Of a stretch of DNA of 64,000 bases, positions 45,050-56,039 are shown piece after piece. The stretch lies in contig QCXZ01000041.1 in the NCBI GenBank assembly GCA_025024175.1, positions 13,759,786 to 13,823,785 of the forward strand. Direction: 5' to 3'. The translations under genes and the position numbers were made by a program. The stretch comes from Rhyzopertha dominica. Its lineage: Eukaryota; Arthropoda; Insecta; Coleoptera; Bostrichidae. How positions within the stretch are numbered: the first letter of the stretch is position 1; each line of letters starts with the position of its first letter. The notes under the pieces were generated by a model that saw nothing but the letters and a program-made list of their open reading frames with translations, did not search any database and was not told the DNA's origin.

Positions 45050-46489
45050 ATGACTTTCGACATGTATAGTGTATGTGGTATGATGTACCATGTATCTCTA
45101 GTACTGGGATTGGCACCCTACAAGAGAGTGTTTTCTGAAAGGGAAGGGAGAATAATATTCATTTATAGCAGTTACAGCAAAAGACACATTTTCAGCATAA
45201 TAAGTGAGTTAATAACATTTAACAGCACTTAATAGATCCTTTTATTATTTCAGTTGCGTCTTCTACAATGTGTTTTGGATCTTACTTGGCTATTACCAGA
45301 CTGATTGAAACAAGCAAAAGAATCGACTTTGATACGATGATTCAGATATATCTCCATTTCGAACCCTCCCTGGGAGGCCTAATAACAATAATAACGGTCA
45401 CAATGCAACAGAAAAACTATTTGAAGGCCATTGCACTTATGGACGAAGCAGCTAAGCTACTCAAAACTTTGCATCTAAATCCGAAATTACGTTTTGTTTG
45501 GATTAACTACTACCTCTTTTATTTCTGCGTTATCGTCGGTAATATGATCTACATTTGGCTCTCTTACTTGACTGGCAAGTCTGTCCTTCTTCTGCTTTAT
45601 GATTACATGACAGATGGCGTCTGTTTTCATGCACAAAATTTCGTCCTGATACAGTTTTTAATGTTCATGATAATCTCCTCTGAGGTATTTATATTGTTAA
45701 ATCGACACATTAGACGGTTAGATAAGGATTGTGTTGATGCAAAAAATGCCTTGAGACAACTGCAGATAATAGGAGACATTCATTTTAAGCTCTGCAAAGC
45801 AGTTAATAAAATGAGGCAGGCTATTTCCGCCGTAGTATTGGTATACACATTGAAATCGTATTTTGAATTTGGTGGACTGATGCTTTCACTTAATGGTGTG
45901 TTACCAGTTTTTACAGTTGAGTTCGTAGCTTTGACCTTTTGCTACTCTGTGGCAGGTGTAATTATAACAATTAGTAGTGAGCTGATGAATAGATTTGTAA
46001 GTATGGTAGTTTGTTGCAAGCTTTACTTCTAGCAAGTGCCTGTTCCAAGCATTAAGTTTTTAACAATTCTCATGCACTAATAACAATTGTACTATTCAAG
46101 TACTCTAATATTCTACAACATTGTCTTCAGGGTTCGGAAACTGCTAGACTATTATGTGAATATACATCAACTTTCTTTAGCGATGAACTTGGGACTGAGG
46201 TAGATGAAAGGGTGTATGTTTATATTATGTATAAAATTTGATTTCTGTGTTTGTTAGAGGAATAGTTTATTGCTGCAAATGTTGCATCGAACTTCCCAGG
46301 TGAGAGTTTATAGCGTTCAGCTTGGAGTTAAAAGTGTTGGGTCTGTAAGTAATTAAACATGTAGTGTGTAAGTAAAAAAAAACGGTATAGTTTTAGAGTA
46401 TAAGAAAGATTCTTACGGTAACAGCATTCATGGTGCAGCTGAGGAATTGGTCAACTGGAACTGCCAAAAAAGGTGTACTTATACACTGA
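45050..46489 (+). CDS. Gustatory receptor family protein, GrC (five exons)
   Basis: Third member of the tandem family. Exons: 45050-45203, 45254-45996, 46131-46199, 46258-46344, 46397-46489; spliced length 1146 nt, 381 residues. Phases are 1,0,0,0. Exons 1, 2, 3 and 4 have exactly the same lengths as in GrB (154, 743, 69, 87). The protein starts MTFDMYSVCGMMYHVSLVLG. Exon 2 includes LRFVWINYYLFYFCVIVGN and the YDYMTDGVCFHAQN loop shared with GrB. Exon 3 is GSETARLLCEYTSTFFSDEL, exon 4 RNSLLLQMLHRTSQ, exon 5 SIRKILTVTAFMVQLRNW followed by a short tail. The TYhhhhhQF motif is replaced by TVTAFMVQL. No lesion is seen. GrC and GrB are the most recent duplicates. Confidence 0.9.
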
Positions 46490-46868
46490 CTTAATTATTA
46501 AAAAAAGTACAATATTAAGTCTAGCACCAAATGTATTTTACTGTAAAATAAGTTCCAATAAATGTTAAACACAAGTGTATTTAGTATTGTTAGTTGTATG
46601 GGTTCAAAACGTAGATTCCTAACCAAACTTTCTTTATTTACACATTTTTCACTGATATACACTAAATTCTACACCTTCCCCTTAGCATCTAAGATAGTGT
46701 AGTCTGATTAGAGAATGTCAGGAATTCTCTTACATATACATATGGACTACTAATAGAACACAGTAGTCTCTTTCGGGCTTCATTAAAATTTTATTGTAGT
46801 ACAATATGGTTTTTTCTTCTTACTTTGAGTTTATCTTAAACACATAGCCTCGATTTTCCTTAATCTTC
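46490..46868 (-). other. Possible 3' end and LTR of an older retroelement
   Basis: On the minus strand a purine-rich tract (AAGGGGAAGG) near 46680 is followed by TGTAGAATTTAGTG, with AATAAA downstream. This is the look of a polypurine tract plus LTR start. It may be the far end of the gypsy relic at 51985-52560, with the complete gypsy inserted between, but this was not shown. Confidence 0.3.
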
Positions 46869-47201
46869 TGTAGCGAAACCTGGTTACTCGGGGCTAGATG
46901 ATATGGCACCTTTAAATTTATCTAACCAAGCTGTTTGTGTTGACATTTTTTTGGCAGTTGATTCCAGTGTCAAATAAGTACTAAACGAACTGAATTAAGG
47001 GCGCTGGGAATATTTTACATTAGAAAAATATTCCAAACCTGTTTAGGTAAAGTATTAAAACAATCTATCCGTACTACCCTTTAACTAACGGTTGTTCGCT
47101 TGTTTAGTTTACGTTTATGTACCGGAATTTCACAACAAAAGCAAGTGTTGCTGTACCATTGTTTTCTTACCACTGGAAAGGACCTAATCTGTTTTGTAAC
47201 A
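46869..47201 (+). repeat. 5' LTR of gypsy element II
   Basis: 333 bp, starting TGTAGCGAAACC and ending TTTTGTAACA; partner at 51631-51962 differs at scattered positions. Followed by a primer-binding-site-like TGACGCCCAACGTCGGG. Confidence 0.93.
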
Positions 47202-47266
47202 TCTTGACGCCCAACGTCGGGCCAGTGTAAGAAAAGGCACAGGCACTGGGTTCTAGACGCGAAAAT

Positions 47267-48371
47267 ATGGCTCCACCGAAAAGAACTCCAGGAGGTAGAA
47301 GTTCCCCTCCAATAACGCAGCAAACGGTTAGGAGGGTTTTGAATCTCTCCGGACCTCAAAATCAACAAAACGTCAACCATGGTCAGGATTCGGCGAATCT
47401 TAAATTATCACCAGCAATCGCGCATGGTTCGCATTGTATGCAAGCTGCAGCTGCTTCAACCAATCCGATGGTATTCTGGGAAGCTACAGGAACTGTGTCA
47501 AAGGTCATGTCATCAGGACCAATACCACCATCCACACCACTTTCTTCAAACTCAGCTGATAGCCTAGAGGATGAAACACACTTTCCTCGGCGCATGGACT
47601 ACAAATTAGCTGAACTGGGACAAGCGCAAGGGATTCCACCATCAACGGGTCAGCTAACAGTCGAATTAAGCAGCTGGGTAACTACATTAGTGGAAAATTC
47701 TATACGGAATTTAGTAGGTACTTCTCAAAATCTACCTAACTGTAATGTAAACTGGTTATCAGTAGTCGAAACGCTACCAGTATTTGGGGATGATAATAAT
47801 ATCCACCATGTAGATTTTGTAAACCAGACAAAGCTGGTGATAGAACAGTACAGTGTAAAGTTTGATAAAATTGCATTTATACTCAAGCGAAAGTTCAAGG
47901 GCAGTGCTAGATCGTGGGGTGAAGCATTTCTGGAATTTTCAGAATTTCAAATAGCATTTTTAGACCATTTTTGGAGTGAGTCTAAACAATTGCATATCAA
48001 TTAAAGTTAGAGTCAGGAAGGTACGAATATGGGCCATACACAGAAATTTAGCGATGGTGAAGCACTTGCAACCACCATATCCCGATTTGGTGTTAATTGG
48101 CCTAATTTCGCGACATTTTCCACCTCAAATTGCAACGATTCTAGTTGGGGTTAAAACAATTAACGAAGCTCTCCAACGATTGAGACAAGTTGACTACTAC
48201 AACAGAATGGACAGACCTTGTAACAGTGACAGAAAATTTATTTACAGAGTTAAAAAACGCAAAAATATTACTCAAAATTTTAATCGAAACAACCCTGTAC
48301 ATAAATCCGTATCTTCTATAGACATAGATGATGAAAACCACGCGGGAAACGAGGAGATCACCAGTCCCTAG
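47267..48371 (+). pseudogene. Gag of gypsy element II, frameshifted
   Basis: The first frame (47267-48004) begins MAPPKRTPGGRSSPP and includes a central gag fold (LPVFGDDNNIHHVDFVNQTK, FKGSARSWGEAFLE). A frame change near 47990 leads into 48010-48371, containing ALQRLRQVDYYNRMDR, a gag C-terminal pattern of insect gypsies. No intact CCHC zinc knuckle is seen. Protease, expected next, is degraded between 48371 and 48870. Confidence 0.75.
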
Positions 48372-48779
48372 GCTGGCATAAGATCTGTTGGGACCATTTT
48401 TTCAAACACTAATCCTTTATATGATCTTTTGGATGAGTGTGACTGCCAACTATCTAGTAAAAATGAAGATAGTGCGCATTCACCTGTAATTACTATAAGT
48501 ATTTTTAATTTTACTTTCCTGCTCTGATCGACCGGGGGCAGAAGTGACTTGTCTATCGGGTAATGTCTATGATCAACTGAATAAATTTCACGCAGAAATA
48601 CCGTGTTTTCTGGTAACAGCACTTCGTATCACAGGGGCGTTCAAAACTAAAGAAAAGAAGATTACCCATCAGTTGTTAATTCCTTTTAATGTTAAAGGTA
48701 CATTTTTCGTACAGAGTTTCTTTTGGTTGCTGAGTTAAATTTTTCTATTTTGGGGCGGATTTTCTCCGAAAAGTCAACG

Positions 48780-51560
48780 CTGAAATTTTATTCGGAGAAA
48801 GAAAAGTAATATTCTACAATAAGGGTATTCCAATAGTTGTAGAGGAAGAACAAACGGTTCATCATTTTAAAGCTTCCGTGGAACAAGAGAAAATAAAGTT
48901 GTATCCAGTAAGGAAACAACCGTTTAATGCAATAGTCAGTGTTTTGTCCTCAGGGACTTTAGATATAACTTGTGTTGATAACTCTCTGGTATTGAGTAAT
49001 AAACAGAGAGATCGGTTAAAAATACTACTGAAGAAATATTCTATACTATTTTCAGACATTCCAGGGCGTACACATCTGTACACCCATCGTATACAACTAA
49101 GGAACGATACTCCTTTCAAAATCAAGCAATATCAGATTCCAGTTGCGCATAGAGAAGCAATTTTTAAGGAAATCGAAAAGATGGAAGAATGGGGTGTTGC
49201 TGCCAGTCCATACATAAGTCCCTTAGTTACGCAAATAAAACGTGATGGCTCTGTAAGAGTTTGCTTAGATGCCAGACATCTGAATTCGGTAATGGTAAAA
49301 GATCGTGAGTTACCTAAGCCTATTAACGAAATTGTTAAGTCGCTGTCGGGAGCTCGTTTTATGACATGTCTTGATTTGTCAGCGGGATACTGGCAAATAC
49401 CTTTAAAAGAACAAGATCGAAATTACACGGGAATTCTTGTCGGTACTAAGTCATATAGGTTCACAGTTTTGCCTTTTGGTATCAGCTCAGCAGTGTCGTC
49501 ATTTTCACGGTGTATCTATCAAATTTTAGATCATGAATTCGACGATTTTGTGGTAACTTACCTGGACGATCTTTTGATTTTTTTTAATACTTTTAACCAT
49601 CATTTAGTTCATTGGAAAGGGTTTTCGAGAAGATTTCAAAAGCAGGTTTAACACTCAAATTTAGTAAGTGCAAATTTGCCCAAAATAAATTAAATTTTGT
49701 AGGGTATGTGTTGTCATCAGACGGTATTGAGGTTGATCCGGTTAGAGCTGAAGCAGTGATTAATTTTCCACGACCTAAAAATGTGGCTGAAGTACAATCA
49801 TTCCTAGGGTTGTGTTCTTATGATAGAGCTTTTTGTGAGGGATTCTCTAGCTTGGCGCAACCCCTCACTAAATTGCTTAGAAAGAAAGTAAAATGGGAGT
49901 GGTCGAGTGAACTAGAACGCTCGTTCATAGCATTAAAAGATAATCTCAAACATGCTACATTGCTGTATCACCCAGATCCCGAATTAGAATATTACGTACA
50001 AAGAGATGCCAGTGAATATGGGTTGGGAGCTCAACTCTATCAAAGAGTAAACGGGGAACGTCACGTCATAGAATACGCAAGCAGACTGCTTCTAGACCGG
50101 GAAAGAAATTACCACTCAAACGAAAAAGAAGTTTTGGCATTAGTGTGGGCGTTACAAAAATGGAGCTTTACCTTCTGGGTCGTTACTTTAATGTGTTGAC
50201 CGATAACCGCCCTTTGCTGTATATTTTGATCCGTAGGTTACTTACGCCAAGAATTAAACGATGGGCTTTAGCCATTCAGGAGTTCGACTTTTCTATAAAT
50301 TTTGTACGGGGCACAGAAAACGTTATTGCAGATGTATTGTCTCGATTTCCTGTTACTAGACCTCCGACGCCAACAGATCGTTGCTTCAACTTACTCGTTC
50401 TGTTTGATTTGCCAAAGGATTTTAGACAAACTCTGGAAAACTGTTTCAAACTGCAATTAGCAGATCCATTCTTAAATTCTGTAATGAACAAACTTAAATC
50501 GGGAAACTCAGAGTTGTCCAATAAATTCGTTATTCATAACGCAATGCTGTTTGTGCGGCAACCTTATAGCTTTAATTCAGCAGTGCATTTCTGTTTACCA
50601 CGAAATTCTAGGGCATTTTGGGGTATTTAAAACTTGGAGCGCATTAAGGCGTGATTTTTGGTGGAGACATATGCACAGAACAATCAAAAGGTGCATCAAA
50701 TTTTGCAAGGTGTGTCAAATTACTAAAGTTACTCCTATGTCTTAGCCGCCTCTCCTTCATATAAAAGCCGATCGAGTGCATTAAATAATTGCTCTAGATC
50801 TTTATGGTCCTCTTCCTAGATCAAGAGGGGGAGCTACGTATATCTGCGTAATTCTTGATTTATTTTCGAAATGTATAACTCTTTATCCCCTTAAATCTGC
50901 AACTACGAAAGCCATCTTAAATAGATTGTTAAAAGACTACTTTAAAAAGAATGAGATTGTTTCCAAAATAATTACAGACCATGGAACGCAGTTCACCTCA
51001 AGGTATTGGAAAGAGACGTTGCAGGATTGGGGAGTTCGACATATATTTAGTTCCATTAGACACCCTCAGTCTAAACTCGTAGAGAGATGCATGCGGGAGC
51101 TTTCACGACTTTTTCGTGTTTACTGCTGCGAAAAGCATACGGCTTGGGCTCTTGAAATCCGCAAATTTTCTGAGTTCTTAAACTCAGTAACGCATGAGAC
51201 AACTGGGTTTCCGCCCAGGGAACTCCATCGTAATGAACCTCCTTTACCATTGATGAGAAACTTAGTAACATTTCCAAAACCCACTCGAGACTGATTACGA
51301 AATAAATTTAATTCCTGCGAAAGAGACTTTACAGGGACGAGTGAAAAGACATTCAATAAACAATCCTGGGCGGTGTCTTAGTTTTGAGGAAGGCGATCTA
51401 GTACTTCTTAGAGCACACCCGACTTCTTCCAGCTTAACAGCAGAAACTAAGAAGTTTCTCTTATTGTTCGAAGGTCATTCTCGCATTAAAAAAAATTTAG
51501 CCCAACTCGGAAAAAGAGATGGGAATGTTTTATGTTTTGCATTTGAAACCTTATTATAAT
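48780..51560 (+). pseudogene. Pol of gypsy element II, frameshifted
   Basis: Reverse transcriptase 48878-49600 (VRVCLDARHLNSVMVKD, CLDLSAGYWQIPL, VLPFGISSAVSSF, VTYLDDLLIF). After a frameshift near 49600 come the thumb and RNase H (49612-50199: FVGYVLSSDGIEVDP, YVQRDASEYGLGAQL). A second shift near 50150 leads to 50145-50560 (VLTDNRPLLYI, TPRIKRWALAIQEF). The integrase zinc finger (50590-50743, CIKFCKVCQITK) is followed by a stop at 50744. The integrase core (50780-51294) has DLYGPLPRSRGG, ITDHGTQFTSRYWKE and HPQSKLVERCMREL. A last frame holds the end of integrase (51341-51559). Confidence 0.9.
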
Positions 51561-51630
51561 GCAGAAACTCACAGTTGAGAAATTTTCTTTTCGAAGAGAA
51601 GATTTGTAAACTCCGAGTTTGGGAGCGCTA

Positions 51631-51962
51631 TGTAGCGAAACCTGGTTACTCGGGGCTAGATAATGTGGCACCTTTAAATTTATCTAATCAAGTTGTTTGT
51701 GTTGACATTTTTTGGCAGTTGATTCCAGTGTCAAATAAGTACTAAACAAACTGAATTAAATGCGCTGGGAATATTTTACATGAGAAAAATATTCCAAACC
51801 TGTTTAGGTAAAGTATTACAACAATCTATCCGTACTACCTTTTAACTAGCGCTTGTTCGCTTGTTTAGTTTACGTTTATGTACCGGAATTGCACAATAAA
51901 AGCAAGTGTTGCTGTACTGTTGTTNTCTTACCACTGGAAAGGACCTAATCTGTTTTGTAACA
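51631..51962 (+). repeat. 3' LTR of gypsy element II
   Basis: 332 bp, one N at about 51925; partner of 46869-47201. Confidence 0.93.
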
Positions 51963-51984
51963 CTTCTGCTCACTGGGCTAGATT

Positions 51985-52560
51985 CCGTACACTGAAATAG
52001 TGTGGTCAAATTCAATATCTTCTAGAAAAGTGGACACCTTCTTTGGATTCAACTTCTGATTCGCTGCTCCTAATGTGTTGAACACCTTACATAATTTGCT
52101 CAGGTGCTTAGCATCCGTGATGTCTTTTGACAGAGATCGTCAACACTACAGACTGTTAGATTCCTCAGTGTCCTCCACTATTTGCTCAAGTTATGCTTGT
52201 CTCGCTAGAGGTACTCTACTGGACATCTGTCGAATATATTGAACATCTCCGGTGTGGATTGTGTGCTGGATTAAGTTTGTCCTTGTCAAGGGTCTGTACT
52301 GTTCAACAAACAACTTATCAGTGAAGCTTCCAAGATGATGGCGTTTCCTAGCTGTTCACCAATTCAATTAATCCTGAGTTACTTTTAGCTTGGTCTTCAT
52401 TGCTTACTGGCTTGTTTTAATTTCTTCCTCTGTTGTTTGAAGTTCGATGTTCATTTCTTCGCGGCCTTTTTAATTTCTTCTTGAATTGTTATCATTTCCT
52501 GCATGACTTGCATTAGTTGTTGTAATGTATGCTAGTAGATTGTTATTTGTTGCCAGCACA
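51985..52560 (-). pseudogene. Older Ty3/Gypsy relic with internal deletion
   Basis: On the minus strand a gag-like coiled segment (LMQVMQEMITIQEEIKKAAK, 52530-52450) is followed by an RT N-terminal motif (GDVQYIRQMSSRVPLARQA, about 52250). It then passes straight to the RT thumb (HLSKLCKVFNTLGAANQKLN, about 52100-52040), with several stops. Protease and most of the RT are deleted. Confidence 0.6.
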
Positions 52561-53966
52561 TATTGAAATGTTCTCCTAACTCGTCCGATTTTTTAGACCT
52601 TCAAATCAAAGAGCTGCCTAATCTAGGAATTCACATTATATGTGTACGGGTTTGACCTATAGCTTCCCTTGTTTACACACTAAACGCTGTTGTGCTCTAA
52701 ATTATAGCACCATTAATTTAATTCGCCACTATTCAAACATTGCAACTTGCAGTCCATTACAATCTAAATATAGGGATTGCTTCCGGCTTAGCAATTTAGA
52801 ACCAATTACCGGATTTAAACAAATATTTAGGTTACTACATGGGGTAACTCAAATGAAAGTACTTCTATAACTCTATAATCGATAATGGATATGCACAAAA
52901 ACTATTTATTTGAATAGAGCTCTATTCCTTTTCTTATTATACTTTACGTTTCTCATTTAGTTTTATGCTATTTTTGTGTACCATAAATTAGGTCTCAAAT
53001 GTACGAGTTATACCTTATTATGTAAAAAAAACTGTAAAAATGGAAACTACGTTTAAACTAAAGCATATATAACCGCAAGTATTCCGTAATTTTAGTAATT
53101 ATAAGAAAATATGATTACATCAAATAGAAATTTAAAACACGAATCAATAAATTTATTGATGTGGGTGTATAACTTTGAAACGCAAATAACTTTTTTCCAA
53201 ATATAGAATTGTGTATTTATTATTTCACAATTTTTTTAATTTACCGTGGTAAGTTAAGAACTAAAACATCATACTGTTAACTCAAGCAAATTTNCTAGGC
53301 TAATTAGATATTAACACCTCCCATAAATCAATCGTTCAAATATTTTTCTAACGCTCGATTGTAAAAAGACAGATTATTACCATCGGAGTTCTCAATTACA
53401 AAACGCTGTTGAATTTTGACATTTGCCTTGGCATATTAAGCAACTTCGTTGTTCGTTTTAACTCAAACCGTATATGACACTTAGAAGTCGTTAAAATTTT
53501 ACCAATAGCTAGCTTTTTCTATCCGGCATACAAAGTACCTTCCTCTGAATAATTGAAGTCAAGTTGCCTTTGGATATTGAGCTGCATGTAAATTAACATC
53601 TGTTTTACTCCCAATGAACTTTATTTCGAATGCATGTCTTGCGGACTCGATACTATAACAATTCAAGCGTAATGATTCCTGCCCGAAGGATAAACGGGAG
53701 AAAAATGTTGGAAGGACTTCATTAAAATGTCTGTTATGTTTATTAGTTGTATTCTTTCAAGCTAGTTACTTATCTGCCAGTAGCAATCTTGCCATTGGCT
53801 TAAGGCAATACTTTTTATAAATAATAAATAAATTAAACTGATTTTGATTTAAATAATTGGAGCCTCTGACTATTTGTATCTATGTGTCGGTCGTATCCTC
53901 AGCAGCCATGGTTAACACGATCTTGACGTAAACATTTTGAACGCAACCTTCATTTGAGCTTTAAGT
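52561..53966. other. No gene recognised
   Basis: AT-rich, one N near 53294. The open frame 52640-52870 (+) has no family features. Confidence 0.55.
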
Positions 53967-54096
53967 ATGCCTAGTAGAAGAATGGATCAAGTTTTGAGTA
54001 GGCTTTATAAGCCTAACGGTTGTATTAGAAACCATTTAGAACGAGCCGCTGGTTTAATGAAAACTGCGGGTTACCTACATATGACATCATTTCACG
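53967..54096 (+). CDS. Candidate first coding exon of an unidentified gene
   Basis: ATG at 53967 opens a frame of 43 codons plus one base that runs without stop into a strong donor (CACG|GTGAGTAA at 54097). The peptide starts MPSRRMDQVLSRLYKPNG and contains RNHLERAAGLMKTAGYLHM; its composition is coding-like. No matching downstream exon was identified within the window, and later sequence becomes retroelement-rich. It could be a real 5' exon with a long first intron, a decayed exon, or chance. Confidence 0.3.
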
Positions 54097-55699
54097 GTGA
54101 GTAAAAGAATACAAAAATAATAAATACGCCTCTTAAAAAAAAGGCTAAAATTATCACTCTTTCATCTTACTGAAGAATTTAAAATTAAACCTATATGTAT
54201 ATTCTAAGAAAGGGACCCAGCTATATTGGAAAAAAACATAATAGAAACCATCATAATCTAATCCTGGCAAAATATTAGTATTACCCTCGTTTAAATATAG
54301 GTAAACTGAAGAACAAAGAAATCTAACTTTTAAATAAAAAAAGTATACTTAACAACCCGTAACCCCCTAACAGGGGCCTCCACTTGAGTTTTAGATAATC
54401 AAAGATGAAAAAAAACACAGGATTCTTAACTAAACTGGATATATAAATATAAAACAGGATCGAGTTTAGAGAAATTATGTTACATATCAAAGTGGCTCCC
54501 AAATAGTAATAATATGCAGGGTATTTTATTTTAAGTCCAGAAAGCTATGATTCACTTTAAATATAACCGGTATTTTTCCTGTATGTTATTATAATTTAAA
54601 ACTAGGATCCTCCCAACAAGTTTAGAACAACACAATTTAGTACGAATTTGGATTTTCTACACTGCGATGTAACGAAAAAAGATTCGCAGCTGTATACTCG
54701 TACATATATATCCCCAATTTAAAGCAGTGTACGTAATCCCTACAGGATTCCTTATTGGAACGATGCACGTTCCTAATTTTCGCGTTCAATCAAAATCACC
54801 TTTCATCCCAATAAATCCTTGTAACCCGATATCTACATTGTAAAGATTCCCGCATCCAACTGTTCGGCTATGAGTATTATTTACACGGGTGGGGTAAACA
54901 ACGAAAGAGCACAAGAGGGACGTATCAAAAAGGAACTTCGCTGTAGTTCTCGGGAGCGGGCTATTCATTTGGACGCATTTGAAATGAAACTCGGCTGTCC
55001 TCACATTCGGTTCAGTTTATGCTCTGGACCGTGACGCTGCTATATTGTATAGTATACACAAATTGGGTGTAGGTCTAGATGAAATTAGGGTAACGTGTAA
55101 ATTTTCGAAAGTGTTGCGGAAACATGATTAGGAAGGTTAGCAATCGCGATGTTCGCAACTCCACAGTAGTAAGCTGGAATTGTGTTATAGCAACTATATA
55201 GGAGTCTAACAAGCGCTAAAATATTGCACAGCACTTTTAGTTGTATTTTGTCTGAATATGAGAAGTAGGTAATCGACTAAATAACAAACTATAGAGAGTA
55301 CGGTTTTCAAAAGAGCTAGTTCAGTTGCAAAATACATAGCAAGCAAGCAAGTTGAAGAGAGTCACATGCGAATAGTAATAGTTCATATTTTCCAGATGCC
55401 GGCCATAGAAAAACTTTAGACCACTTATAAAATACGGAATTTAAAAGTCAGGAAACCTTGTCGTTACAAAAAATCAGGGATATTAACCACATAGTGCGGA
55501 CTCGCCTTCCCCTATGACGTGTGCACCTGATGCCGCCGTCCTAGAAGCAGTAAACACTTGACGCAGGGCTATGCCTTGACATAGATATATTAACTATATG
55601 CCTGATTCGCTTATGAACCTTCAGCGCACCCCTCTACTCAGATTGAAGCTTAAGTTTATTGCGCCCCCAGTACCATCTAAGAGGTATATTACTCTTTTA
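54097..55699. other. No gene recognised
   Basis: AT-rich sequence. The minus-strand open frame 54786-55004 shows no recognisable domain. Confidence 0.5.
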
Positions 55700-56018
55700 A
55701 TCCGGTAATTTTTAGGACATACGCACCGGATGCTTGTGCAATCTCGTCAATCTCTTTGTATACTATATAGGCACCCTCAAACTGAAGCTCCAGCACTGCA
55801 CACTCTATTAAAACAGTAAAGGAACACCTATGCTTGATTAATTCCTTTTTATTTCATATTGACATCGCTATCAACAGTAACATTCTACTATCTCTCTAAT
55901 CACAACTTTTTCTACTAACATGATTTTTAAACTAAAATTGCATCACTGCAAACGCCTGCACCTGCACATGCGGATGCACACGCCCTGCACTGCACCACAA
56001 TGCATGCACTGTTCAACA
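55700..56018 (-). repeat. Probable LTR of BEL/Pao relic 2 (3' side on the minus strand)
   Basis: On the minus strand a polypurine tract (GGGGAGGAGAAA, 56032-56019 region) is followed at 56018 by TGTTGAACAGTGCATGC, a typical LTR start. AATAAA lies about 165 bp further in. The far end is not fixed because no second copy was found. Confidence 0.5.
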
Positions 56019-56039
56019 TTTCTCCTCCCCGTGAAAACC

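Larger units (their letters stand above)
46869..51962 (+). mobile_element. Ty3/Gypsy element II with both LTRs, inactive
   Basis: A 5.1-kb element with 332-333-bp LTRs and a 4-bp duplication CTTC (46865-46868 and 51963-51966). Gag and pol carry multiple frameshifts and stops. It follows GrC by about 0.4 kb. Confidence 0.93.
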
